A stretch of DNA of 64,000 bases from Cytophagales bacterium (GTDB taxonomy: Bacteria > Bacteroidota > Bacteroidia > Cytophagales > Spirosomataceae): the NCBI GenBank assembly GCA_013298125.1, contig JAAFJP010000005.1, positions 149,514 to 213,513 of the forward strand, given 5' to 3'. The translations under genes and the position numbers were made by a program. The number at the start of each line of letters is the position of its first letter. The first letter of the stretch is position 1. The notes beneath the pieces were generated by a model, which saw nothing but the letters and a program-made list of their open reading frames with translations, made no database searches and had not been told where the DNA came from. Of the stretch, positions 27,762 to 35,412 are shown in pieces.

Positions 27762-28977
27762 TGATAATGGTAGGGGCTTGGATATTAGCGTAATGTTTCA
27801 TAGTCGTTTGGATATTTTTGTGAGCCATTGACTTTGAAATTATCGCTATATCTATCCCGTCTTCTTTCAGTAGTGAGCCGAAAGTTTTACGGGCTATTGT
27901 GGTAGTCAAAACCTTTTTGATACCGACAATTTGGGCAATTTGCTTTATAGTGTCGTTCACACATTGATTGGTAGGAACTATAAAAAATTTTAACTGCTTA
28001 TCCTCAAAGCGGTACTTTTCAATCAATTCAAGCGGTTTATTTCTTAGCGGTATTATGGCTTTTTGTCCATTTTTTAATCTTGGAATGTCCAAATATTTCA
28101 CCCCGTCTTGATTTTCTTTGAGATGTTCAACGCCAACCTCTCCCAAGTCGCCATATCCAAGTCCTGTATAACAAGAAAATACAAATAAGTCCCGTACTAA
28201 ATCGTAGGTCGTACCCTTCAAAAAATCCTCTTTTTCAAGTGCTGAAAGTTCCATTTTAGACAAACTCACAATTTCTTTTGATTCCATCTTTGCCTTGAAA
28301 TTCATAAAAGGGTTTTTAGTTATCCAATCGTTACCAATAGCATAATCAAAAAATCCTTTAAACCGTTGTACGTGTCTCATGGCGTGGTCGTTTCCTGCTT
28401 TTCGGTAGTGAATCATAAACTTTATAATTTCGTTAGCATGGATAGGCTTTATCTCATGTAGTTCAATTTCTTCACGTCCGAAACAATGCTTTAACCATTG
28501 CTTAATATGGTTGAAATAACGTTTACTTTTTAATTTGGTAACGTCCTTCAATTCCACACCATCATCTAACCATTTACTTTGCACGTAAATATCCATTGCC
28601 TCAAATAAGTATATAATTTTCACCTCTTCAATGACGGGCTTACCTGTCATTGACTGTGCAACTCGCTTTAAATCAATCACTTGATTATTCAATACTAAAT
28701 CATTGAAGGCATTACGAAGGTTGTGTTCGTAGGTTTCCAAGATAATTTTTGTCTTGTGTTCTCCCACAAAAACCCAATTCCCTGCCTTGTCTTTCTTGAC
28801 ATCGGAGGGGTTGCAACTGATACCCGTAAAAGGACGTTCGTTTTGTTTGCCTGTATAGGATAGGCTAAAATAGAGAGATACGCCCCTCTTGGTTGTCTGA
28901 GGGCGTAATGAGATACTAAGCGAAGACGCTCTTTTCTTTGCGGTCTGGCTTGAATTTTGTAAGTTTGCGTTGTGCAT
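27730..28977 (-). CDS. Second tyrosine recombinase of the element
   Basis: The 415-aa protein has the same three-part build as the other recombinases: arm-binding domain with SLRPQTTKRGVSLYFSL, SAM-like domain (about 130-230), and catalytic part with CYTGLGYGDLGEV (box I Arg replaced), IARKTFGSLL (catalytic Arg; the usual His two residues before Ala is replaced by Thr), MAHKNIQTT (His) and Tyr in KHYAN. Two recombinases in one 9-kb element is unusual for a simple island, and they may act on different sites. Confidence 0.88.
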   Translation of the reverse strand: MHNANLQNSSQTAKKRASSLSISLRPQTTKRGVSLYFSLSYTGKQNERPFTGISCNPSDVKKDKAGNWVFVGEHKTKIILETYEHNLRNAFNDLVLNNQVIDLKRVAQSMTGKPVIEEVKIIYLFEAMDIYVQSKWLDDGVELKDVTKLKSKRYFNHIKQWLKHCFGREEIELHEIKPIHANEIIKFMIHYRKAGNDHAMRHVQRFKGFFDYAIGNDWITKNPFMNFKAKMESKEIVSLSKMELSALEKEDFLKGTTYDLVRDLFVFSCYTGLGYGDLGEVGVEHLKENQDGVKYLDIPRLKNGQKAIIPLRNKPLELIEKYRFEDKQLKFFIVPTNQCVNDTIKQIAQIVGIKKVLTTTIARKTFGSLLKEDGIDIAIISKSMAHKNIQTTMKHYANIQAPTIINAFSQILKNQ

Positions 28978-29067
28978 TTTTACTTGCTGTTTAAGTGAAT
29001 CACAAATTTTTAGGGCATATCTACGCCAAATAGATATGCCTTTTTTAATGCTTCACGGTGAAAAAAA

Positions 29068-29283
29068 TTAATTATAAAAGTCTTCAATCTTAATCTCAAA
29101 GTGCTGAGATAGTCTTTTTGCTTCATGTGCATACGGCTTGCGTTCTCCTCTTGCTATCGAATAAAAATCATAATAAGAAATACCAAGATGCTTGAAAAAC
29201 TTGTCTGTGGGTCTGAATTTTAGCATCGTTTCCGCTTCGTATTTATCAATGCAAATTTGTACGGGTGTTCTTGTATCTGCCAT
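29068..29283 (-). CDS. Small HTH-like regulator, paralogue of the next gene
   Basis: The 71-aa protein shows a Cro-like pattern (KFFKHLGISYYDFYSIARGE, then EAKRLSQHFEIKIEDFYN). It aligns along most of its length with the 73-aa protein encoded 5 bp upstream, which has GQKRFWKLVRGE and ALATYFGVPVNDF at the matching places. Both are therefore tandem duplicates. A role in repressing or switching the element is inferred from the neighbouring divergent XRE gene. Confidence 0.6.
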   Translation of the reverse strand: MADTRTPVQICIDKYEAETMLKFRPTDKFFKHLGISYYDFYSIARGERKPYAHEAKRLSQHFEIKIEDFYN

Positions 29284-29288
29284 TTTTT

Positions 29289-29510
29289 CTAATTGGGAGT
29301 TGTGGTAAAATCATTTACAGGTACACCAAAGTACGTTGCTAAGGCTTCCATTTCTGTTAGTTTAAGGCTTTCTTCTCCTCTAACTAATTTCCAAAACCTT
29401 TTTTGTCCAATTTTGACATTTGTAAAAAATGTTCTGGAAGGCTTGAAAGGGTTGAAACTCTTAGCTTCAAACTCCTTAATTTTCTGTTGTAATACTGTTT
29501 CTGTTTTCAT
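29289..29510 (-). CDS. Small HTH-like regulator
   Basis: This 73-aa protein is similar to its downstream neighbour (shared 'F..L.RGE' block and 'YFGVPVNDF' end). Its C-terminal half fits a Cro/C1-type helix-turn-helix. It is transcribed divergently from the XRE gene at 29639; the 128-bp AT-rich gap must hold both promoters, as in a phage-like genetic switch. Confidence 0.6.
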   Translation of the reverse strand: MKTETVLQQKIKEFEAKSFNPFKPSRTFFTNVKIGQKRFWKLVRGEESLKLTEMEALATYFGVPVNDFTTTPN

Positions 29511-29626
29511 TGAATTGAATTTAATGATATTTATTCTACAAATTTACCTTTAAAATCTATAAATACAAATATTTTAACCATGAAAATCAATATTTATCAA
29601 ATAAATGTTATTACAATCAAAATAGT

Positions 29627-29634
29627 TAAATTTG
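29627..29634 (+). promoter_or_regulatory. Bacteroidota -7 box TAAATTTG, probable leaderless start
   Basis: TAAATTTG matches the Bacteroidota TAnnTTTG -7 element and ends only 4 bp before the ATG of the XRE gene. Transcription should then begin at or next to the start codon, giving a leaderless mRNA. A clear TTG -33 box was not seen at the ideal distance. Confidence 0.5.
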
Positions 29635-29638
29635 CATT

Positions 29639-29998
29639 ATGAATAAGCAATATATACGAAACATTAAAAATCTTAGGATTGATAAAGGTATAAGCCAAAA
29701 AGATATGGCTGAAAAACTTGGTTTTAGTTATAGCAATTATAATAAAATAGAGAAGGAATTAGTTGAGATAACTGTGAGTAAATTGTATGAAATTGCGGAG
29801 ATATTGGAGGTGTCTGTTAATTCTATTTTAGGAAATATCGAATTAGACAATCTAAAAATAGAGATTGAGAAAAGAGAAAAAATGATAGGTGTATTAACCG
29901 TTCTTCTAACTGAATTTGCAAGTGGAAAGAGTAAAGAAGAAACTGCGGATATTGTTAAAAGTATTAAAGAAAAAGTTGCTAAATCGGAAAGTCAATAA
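29639..29998 (+). CDS. XRE-family transcriptional regulator
   Basis: The 119-aa protein has a textbook HTH_3 domain at about residues 5-62 (IRNIKNLRIDKGISQKDMAE, then YNKIEKELVEITVSKLYEIA and SVNSILG). A helical, charged C-terminal tail probably dimerises. It is the only gene in the element on the plus strand and faces the two small HTH genes, so it probably acts as the repressor controlling integration and replication. A hairpin terminator follows at 30018-30053. Confidence 0.88.
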   Translation: MNKQYIRNIKNLRIDKGISQKDMAEKLGFSYSNYNKIEKELVEITVSKLYEIAEILEVSVNSILGNIELDNLKIEIEKREKMIGVLTVLLTEFASGKSKEETADIVKSIKEKVAKSESQ

Positions 29999-30017
29999 CT
30001 ACAAAGTAACCCAAACG

Positions 30018-30053
30018 AAAAAGCCTATTCACAAAGTGGATAGGCTTTTTTTA
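30018..30053 (+). terminator. Terminator after the XRE gene
   Basis: AAAAAGCCTAT pairs with ATAGGCTTTTT, with a CAC/GTG extension, and ends in a T run. Confidence 0.75.
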
Positions 30054-30283
30054 TTAACCATTTTTTTGGCAAAAAATATATTATTTTGATTTCACAATTT
30101 AACTAAAAGTCTTTTAGGTGTGTGAGTAGTGTTTTCCTTAAAGAAATTTTGGTACGTTGTTCTGCATCAAGTTGGGAGCATGGCAAGCGGTCATTTTTTT
30201 TATTAAGGAAATTGAGGGTTTTTGATAGCCTGGCGTTTGGTTGTTTGTGGTTTTTCTTAATAAAATCGGTATTTCAAAAATGA
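30054..30283. other. Gene-free gap between the XRE gene and the membrane-tail protein
   Basis: No coding sequence is convincing. TTTTCCTTAA (about 30132) and TTAAGGAAA (about 30203) are complementary at a distance of some 60 bp, a weak inverted repeat. Nothing else is recognised. Confidence 0.4.
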
Positions 30284-30328
30284 ATACTGAAAAAAGCCTA
30301 ACTCATGGTTGAGGCTAATTTTCAGTAT
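30284..30328 (-). terminator. Terminator after the membrane-tail protein gene
   Basis: ATACTGAAAA and TTTTCAGTAT enclose AGCCT/AGGCT and AAC/GTT pairs, giving a long stem. On the minus strand AGGC is followed by six T. Confidence 0.7.
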
Positions 30329-30365
30329 CATTCTGCAATATCAAACTTTAATCTTGTCTTTAATG

Positions 30366-30926
30366 TCATTTAGCCGTTGCGGGTGCTGGCGGGGTTGAAC
30401 CTGCTAATAATTTCCACAATCCAATCAAACCAAAAATAGTAAGAATAATCGTTGCACCGTTTGAAAAGTCAAGCCCAAAGAAAGTTGAGTTTGTGGGTGG
30501 CTTAACTTCTGGTAAACTTACGGTTCTATTTTGTGAAAGAGTGCCGTTTCTTCGTGCCTTCGCCAATTCCTCTTGGTCTATGTTGTCATAAGTAATTGGA
30601 GCGGTAGGATTAAAAAGCACCTTACCTCTGTACAATAAATCTATGAATGAATTACCATACAATAGTATTTCGTTCATTGTTCTGCCTACGGCTGTATCTC
30701 CAAACGCTTTGGCTTGCTTCTTAGTCTTTATAACAGCATCTACTGTTTTCTGGTCTAATGTTGGGTTTGGTTCATCTGGTTCAATATTCCCCCATCCATC
30801 ATCGAAAAACCCTTTGGGAATTTTTTTAATAATTATCGGGTCGTTTGTCCAGTTTCCCCAACCGTCATCGTACCAATTACCACTATTATCGGGCGGGTAA
30901 ATCGACCCTGTTACTACTGTTGCCAT
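30366..30926 (-). CDS. Hypothetical protein with C-terminal membrane segment
   Basis: The 186-aa protein has no N-terminal signal. The first 60 residues hold two similar Gly/Trp/Asp-rich motifs (YDDGWGNWTNDP and FDDGWGNIEPDEP). The middle is hydrophilic. Near the C-terminus one hydrophobic segment is clear (GATIILTIFGLIGLWKLLAG), followed by an Ala/Pro tail, so it is probably tail-anchored. It is the last gene at the right end of the element and has its own terminator. I do not recognise it; a cargo, exclusion or virion-like membrane protein are all possible. Confidence 0.65.
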   Translation of the reverse strand: MATVVTGSIYPPDNSGNWYDDGWGNWTNDPIIIKKIPKGFFDDGWGNIEPDEPNPTLDQKTVDAVIKTKKQAKAFGDTAVGRTMNEILLYGNSFIDLLYRGKVLFNPTAPITYDNIDQEELAKARRNGTLSQNRTVSLPEVKPPTNSTFFGLDFSNGATIILTIFGLIGLWKLLAGSTPPAPATAK

Positions 30927-31534
30927 TTCTGTAAGGATTTAATTGTGAAAAAATTTATTTACTGATAAAGAAATGATTTAGAACAATTAGCCCTAAACGC
31001 CCCGTCTGTGGTAAATACAAAAACGGAGGACGGAGGTTTTACCGATTAAAGAAAGGAAAGGCAAGTATATTGCCGTGAGAAAAGTTTTCTTTTGCCATTT
31101 TTAAAAAGTATTAATTGTAAAATCGTTTCAAACTTAACAGAAAGATTTTAACGTTAATTTGAGTTTCTGACAATTACAGAGGAATACAGGAGGAAAGGGG
31201 AGACTTTCAGAGAAAAACGCAAGGTTTTGCGAAAATTTGAAACGTGTGGAGTTTATTCGTGGATAGTTTTTCCAACTTCTGACGATTATAAATTTTGTTT
31301 CATAGTACGAAGGTATTGAATAATTGAATACCTCACAAAAAAATACATTTGAAAAATTAGGTTTAAAGCTATTTTGGAGGGTATTTTGTGAAAAGTTAGT
31401 TTCATCCATTGGGCGGTTTTGGGCTTGTGTATGATATTGAAAAATTGACTTTGAGGTATTATACAAGGTATTGGGAGTAAAATAATATTTGTAACATTCT
31501 GATTTAAAGGCATTTAAGGCGTTCGATTCTGGCA
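30927..31534. other. Right end of the element, no supported gene
   Basis: The first 150 bp should hold the promoter of the membrane-tail gene. Minus-strand frames between 31134 and 31535 have poor composition and run into the att core, so I do not call them. Nothing else is recognised. Confidence 0.4.
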
Positions 31535-31548
31535 CGATAGAAGGCTCA
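31535..31548 (+). repeat. Right copy of the 14-bp core direct repeat (att)
   Basis: CGATAGAAGGCTCA repeats 22246-22259 exactly. A T-loop-like GTTCGATTC precedes it at 31521, but the spacing to the core differs from the left copy, so the tRNA-like part is rearranged here. A similar TTCATAC/GTATGAA hairpin follows. This marks the right boundary of the element. Confidence 0.7.
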
Positions 31549-31557
31549 TAAGATTAC

Positions 31558-31594
31558 AAAAACACTTCATACAGGGCGTATGAAGTGTTTTTTG
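31558..31594 (+). terminator. Hairpin terminator after the right att copy
   Basis: AAAACACTTCATAC pairs with GTATGAAGTGTTTT and is followed by T. It probably descends from the original tRNA-Thr terminator, because the left att copy has a related hairpin. Confidence 0.7.
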
Positions 31595-31608
31595 CTTTAT
31601 GGTGAATT

Positions 31609-32907
31609 CTAATCATCCAAACTCTGATAAATCAATTGTCTAAATAGTGCATTCAAATTATCCCCCTTCGTTTGCTGGGTTTGTTTCATAATTACGCCAA
31701 TGATTTTTTCTTTTGGGTCAGCGAAATAGTTGGTATTGAAATATCCTCCCCATGTGAACGTACCCTCACTGCCAATGCCTCCTTTGTCTTCTCCATTGGC
31801 TCTGAGTACGCTATATGCTAATCCGAAGAAGCTATCGCCTTTTTCTCCGCCAAAAAGCGTTTCAGTTTGGTTTGATAAAATAGCATCAATGGTAGTTCGA
31901 CTCAAAAACCGCTTCCCTCCTATTTCTCCCTGATTTAGATACATTTGCAGAAAAGTGGCATAGTCTTTTGCCGTACTCGAAAGCCCTGCACCACCCGAAA
32001 AGAAGGTTTTTGCTCCTTTTATAGGGTAATCTGTGTCGTAAAAAGTTACTGGATATTTCTCCCATTGTCCGTCTTTGCTGGGTCGTTGGACAGATACTAA
32101 ACGAGCGGCTTTACTATCTGGTAAATAAAAATAGGTATCGTTCATTTCCAAAGGTTCAAACATTCTTTTTCTCAAAAATTCATCGAATGGCATTCCTGAA
32201 ACTACTTCAATAAAATACCCCAAAACGTCTAATCCTTCTGAATAGGTATATTTTTCGCCAGGATTATGGTGCAATGGGAGTTTTGCTAATTTCTTGACTG
32301 ACTCACCAATTTTGATAGGTTCTGTCGTGAATAAATCAGTTATCCCCGCCTTTTTATAAATGGCTTTGAACCGTTCCTCCCCATCAATTACGCCATAGCC
32401 AATGCCCGAAGTGTGGCTTAGGAGATGTCGGATGGTGATTTCATTTTTGGCTGGTTCGGTGGTGTATGAGCTATCTTTAAACGTAAAAGTTTTAATTAAA
32501 GTTGGATTCTTAAATTCAGGAATATACTTTGAAATAGGGTCGTCCAATTGAAACTTTCCTTCTTCCCAAAGCATCATCACGGCAGTGGAGGTAATGGCTT
32601 TACTCATAGACGCAATTCTGAAAATATCATCTTTCTTCAAAGCCCTATTGCTTTGATTATCAGCCATTCCGAAGGCTTTGTGATAAATAATTTTCCCATT
32701 CCTAACCACCAAAGCCGCCACCCCTGGGACTTCTTTATTATTGACCGCATTCTGGAAAATATTGTCCATACGTGTAATACGCTCATTAGACATACCTACA
32801 CTTTCGGGCGTAGCATCCGACAAGGCAGGGGAGTTTTTGAGAGATTTTGTTTGAGAAAATCCTACGAAACTTACGAAAAGGAAAAGGGCTGTGAGTTTAT
32901 TTTTCAT
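31609..32907 (-). CDS. Beta-lactamase-fold serine hydrolase (class C/esterase type)
   Basis: I choose ATG 32907 (432 aa), which opens a signal peptide MKNKLTALFLFVSFVGFSQ; a longer frame to 32994 has no such start. The catalytic SxxK is in RIASMSKAITSTAVMM, the Tyr motif is YTYSEGLD, and HTSGIGYG is the other loop common in this family. Class C-like hydrolases act on beta-lactams, D-amino peptides or esters in the periplasm. The protein is slightly longer than AmpC, and the substrate cannot be told from sequence. It is the first ordinary chromosomal gene to the right of the element. Confidence 0.9.
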   Translation of the reverse strand: MKNKLTALFLFVSFVGFSQTKSLKNSPALSDATPESVGMSNERITRMDNIFQNAVNNKEVPGVAALVVRNGKIIYHKAFGMADNQSNRALKKDDIFRIASMSKAITSTAVMMLWEEGKFQLDDPISKYIPEFKNPTLIKTFTFKDSSYTTEPAKNEITIRHLLSHTSGIGYGVIDGEERFKAIYKKAGITDLFTTEPIKIGESVKKLAKLPLHHNPGEKYTYSEGLDVLGYFIEVVSGMPFDEFLRKRMFEPLEMNDTYFYLPDSKAARLVSVQRPSKDGQWEKYPVTFYDTDYPIKGAKTFFSGGAGLSSTAKDYATFLQMYLNQGEIGGKRFLSRTTIDAILSNQTETLFGGEKGDSFFGLAYSVLRANGEDKGGIGSEGTFTWGGYFNTNYFADPKEKIIGVIMKQTQQTKGDNLNALFRQLIYQSLDD

Positions 32908-33036
32908 TTTTATGGTTTTTGTTTCCATAAAAATAATGAATTGAGGGTAATTAAAAATTAAAAATGTAGAATTAGAAATGTAATGTTCTAACAATCAATC
33001 TATTATACCTATAAAATGAACCATAGAGATATGAGA

Positions 33037-33067
33037 AATCCCTCCAAATTAGGTATTTGGAGGGATT
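33037..33067. terminator. Hairpin after the DUF4082 lipoprotein gene
   Basis: AATCCCTCCAAAT pairs exactly with ATTTGGAGGGATT around a TAGGT loop. A short T run follows on the minus strand. Confidence 0.6.
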
Positions 33068-33100
33068 ATCAAGCAAATTGGTATGTCTATTTGTTTAAAA

Positions 33101-33667
33101 TCAATCTGGTACAAAAGTAAAATCTACAAAACCAGCAATATAAGAGGTAGGTTCGGATGTTGGGTATTTAGGTGCTGCTCCCATGGCACTTGAAGCGAAT
33201 CCATAAGCTAAAAAAACTACACTGCCTTTAACAATAGGATATGAAAAACTTGAACCTGTTTTGGGTCTTGCCTCGTTCCAGTTATTAGCCAAATAAGTTA
33301 TATAATACTGTTTATTAGCTTCCAATGGTTGAGGCGTTATATCTCCCCATGTTTGAATATTACCAGAAGTTAATTCAACTGTTTTTTGGCTGATTAACGT
33401 TTTAGTGGCAACATCCCAAATAGCAAGACGATATACTCCTGGACTTGGTGTTCTAACACCCAGTCTCGTGATTTTTCCAGCCTTTGAAACTTGAAATCTT
33501 TGTCCGTATTCGTAGTAACTACTATTCACAACTTTTGCTCCAAATTTAACGGTACTGTCAGCAAAAAAACTGGCAAGTGGGGTTTCAGCGGCTGTTACAA
33601 CTTCATCTTTTTTACAAGCATTAATCAATAATCCAAGAAGGAAAAAAGGAATCAATAGTTTTTTCAT
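33101..33667 (-). CDS. DUF4082-domain lipoprotein
   Basis: The 188-aa protein has a lipoprotein signal (MKKLLIPFFLLGLLINAC, lipid Cys18). The rest is one beta-sandwich with the DUF4082 pattern: GQRFQVSKAGKITRLGVRTP, YRLAIWDV, ANKQYYITYLANNW, DFTFVPD. Such domains are thought to bind carbohydrate or act as structural modules at the surface. Upstream lie three 14-bp direct repeats (33775-33829) that may control it. Confidence 0.8.
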   Translation of the reverse strand: MKKLLIPFFLLGLLINACKKDEVVTAAETPLASFFADSTVKFGAKVVNSSYYEYGQRFQVSKAGKITRLGVRTPSPGVYRLAIWDVATKTLISQKTVELTSGNIQTWGDITPQPLEANKQYYITYLANNWNEARPKTGSSFSYPIVKGSVVFLAYGFASSAMGAAPKYPTSEPTSYIAGFVDFTFVPD

Positions 33668-33774
33668 GGTAAGTTAAAATTTAAGTTAATGAAATAATGT
33701 ATTTATTAAACCAATGATTTTCAGTGATTTACATGACAAAGTTTATACGGAAATTAGCAATTATGTTCTTTTGA

Positions 33775-33829
33775 TTGAGTAAGTGGTATCATTATTGAGT
33801 TTATGGTAATTCTGCTTGAGTAAGTGGTA
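33775..33829. promoter_or_regulatory. Three direct repeats TTGAGTAAGTGGTA at two-helical-turn spacing
   Basis: Copies start at 33775, 33795 (TTGAGTTTATGGTA) and 33816, that is 20 and 21 bp apart. They lie 108-162 bp upstream of the DUF4082 gene start. Spacing near two turns suits an activator binding as a row of dimers, such as a LytTR-type regulator. The other open gene (33970, plus strand) is 141 bp away. Confidence 0.5.
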
Positions 33830-33969
33830 AATTTTATAATTTCAAGAGCTTAGTCGTAAATTTAATGTGGACTGATAACAGATTATAAAATCAAATAATC
33901 ATACTAATTTTTCGTTTTTCATCTGAGCAATTATTTTCCTAATTTTGTTAAAAATCAAAATCCTTATCC

Positions 33970-34257
33970 ATGAGATTCAAAAAGCTATTATATTTTGTTA
34001 TTCTAATTATTACTTGTCAAAATTTGAGTGGGTGTCTTTGGGCAAGGCGTTGCCCTGAACAATCTTGTCGGGTTTCTACTGAACATAGACACGAAGGAGG
34101 TAATTATAGACCACGGGCGGCGTTCTCGTGGGTAACAACCAAAAAACATTGGCCCTGGAAGGCTTTTGGAAATGGGAAGAAGAAGTATGATGGTAAAAAA
34201 GATAAGAAATCTGGTAAGGTTAAATTCAAATATACGCTTCCTGGGGAGAGACAATAA
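33970..34257 (+). CDS. Small basic lipoprotein
   Basis: The 95-aa protein has a lipoprotein signal MRFKKLLYFVILIITCQNLS ending in the lipobox LSGC (Cys22). Another two Cys follow (RRCPEQSC), then a His/Arg-rich middle (STEHRHEGGNYRPRAAF) and a very basic tail (KKKYDGKKDKKSGKVKFKY). TAATTTTG at 33940-33947 fits a -7 box. A strong terminator follows 5 bp after the stop. No function is recognised. Confidence 0.7.
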   Translation: MRFKKLLYFVILIITCQNLSGCLWARRCPEQSCRVSTEHRHEGGNYRPRAAFSWVTTKKHWPWKAFGNGKKKYDGKKDKKSGKVKFKYTLPGERQ

Positions 34258-34261
34258 AACA

Positions 34262-34297
34262 AAAAGCCCGTTTGAAATAACTCAAACGGGCTTTTTT
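34262..34297 (+). terminator. Terminator of the small lipoprotein gene
   Basis: AAAAGCCCGTTTGA pairs with TCAAACGGGCTTTT around AATAAC; a T run follows. Confidence 0.8.
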
Positions 34298-34308
34298 AGT
34301 TCAACTAC

Positions 34309-34385
34309 GATTTATACGGGACGAACGCTGGCAGGGTTCAAAACCCTGTCAGCGTTAGCCCAGATTCTGATTTCCCGTATAAATC
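34309..34385. repeat. Nested palindromic element with GGGTTCAAAACCC core
   Basis: GATTTATACGGGA (34309-34321) pairs with 34373-34385, and inside it AACGCTGGCAGGGTT (34324-34338) pairs with 34342-34356 (one mismatch) around a CAA loop. The core AGGGTTCAAAACCCT recurs at 60698-60732, so this is a dispersed family. Confidence 0.65.
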
Positions 34386-34404
34386 ATAGAAGAACCCTTT
34401 TTAA

Positions 34405-35295
34405 TTAATTCCGAACATCAAATCCCCAATTCAATTTACTTCTTAAAGTATTCAAGAAATTGGTATCGGATAATTTAATAAGATTGGCTTTAAACTTCTC
34501 TCGCTCCATCCTGATTTTCACGTTGCTATGAACCACTTTTGAACGAGCATCCAAGGAAATCAAACAATTATTACTTCTACTTTCTATCTCAAAATCCAAG
34601 ACCGAATCAGTCGAAACTACCAAAGGACGTACATTCAAGTTGTGGGGACTCATCGGAGCAATTACAAAAATATCAGAAGTAGGAATCACCAAAGGACCAC
34701 CCACACTGAGATTATAACCCGTTGAACCTGTGGCAGTTGAGATAATTAATCCATCTGCCCAATAGGCGTTTAAGAACTCGCCGTTGAGATACGCCTTCAC
34801 CACAATCATCGAAGAAGTGTCGGTTTTCATGATTCCTAATTCATTCAATCCAAAATTTACTCCCTCAAAAATATCCAATGTTTCACCGTTTAGACGAGTA
34901 TCAATACTAACCAAAGTACGTTGGTCGATGGTATAATTTCCTGCAAAAATTTCTTGTAAACTTTCCTGAATTTTATCGGGCGAAACAGTTGCCAAAAAGC
35001 CCAATCGTCCTGTGTTGATACCCAGAATCGGAATCTCACGACTACCTATGTGCGTAACCGCATCCAAGAGCGTACCATCACCCCCGAGGGTAAGCACAAA
35101 ATCAGCCTCAAATAAATCTTTATGGTCGTTATAATAACTTGAAGATGAATAACTTACTCCAAATTCAGTCAAGAATTTGTGATAAGATTCAGATATTTGA
35201 AGTTCGATATTTTGGGCAGCCAAAGTATCAAACATAGCTTGTACAAATGGCTTGGTTTCGTCCTTAAAATTTCGCCCGTGAATGGCTATTTTCAT
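34405..35295 (-). CDS. nadK: NAD kinase
   Basis: The 296-aa protein has the NAD kinase signature: LTLGGDGTLLDAVTHIG (GGDGT with the catalytic Asp), GINTGRLGFLATV, and the C-terminal ATGSTGYNLSVGGPLV and APMSPHNLNVRPLV blocks. It phosphorylates NAD to NADP in the cytoplasm. Length is normal. It is a single gene, divergent from the trypsin-like gene at 35413. Confidence 0.97.
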   Translation of the reverse strand: MKIAIHGRNFKDETKPFVQAMFDTLAAQNIELQISESYHKFLTEFGVSYSSSSYYNDHKDLFEADFVLTLGGDGTLLDAVTHIGSREIPILGINTGRLGFLATVSPDKIQESLQEIFAGNYTIDQRTLVSIDTRLNGETLDIFEGVNFGLNELGIMKTDTSSMIVVKAYLNGEFLNAYWADGLIISTATGSTGYNLSVGGPLVIPTSDIFVIAPMSPHNLNVRPLVVSTDSVLDFEIESRSNNCLISLDARSKVVHSNVKIRMEREKFKANLIKLSDTNFLNTLRSKLNWGFDVRN

Positions 35296-35412
35296 GATTT
35301 TTGAGATAAGGAATGAGAATTATTCTCTTCAAAATTAAACAAAACGAAAGACTAAGGTTATAATATTTCGTATATTTATTTCATCTAATCCAAAAATCAA
35401 ATCCTTACGCTC

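Noticed and set aside
30120..30220. A possible oriT in the gap after the XRE gene
   Set aside because: Only a weak distant inverted repeat is seen, and no relaxase gene is present.
31134..31535. A 133-codon minus-strand frame at the right end of the element
   Set aside because: Amino-acid composition is poor, it overlaps the att core, and no domain is seen.
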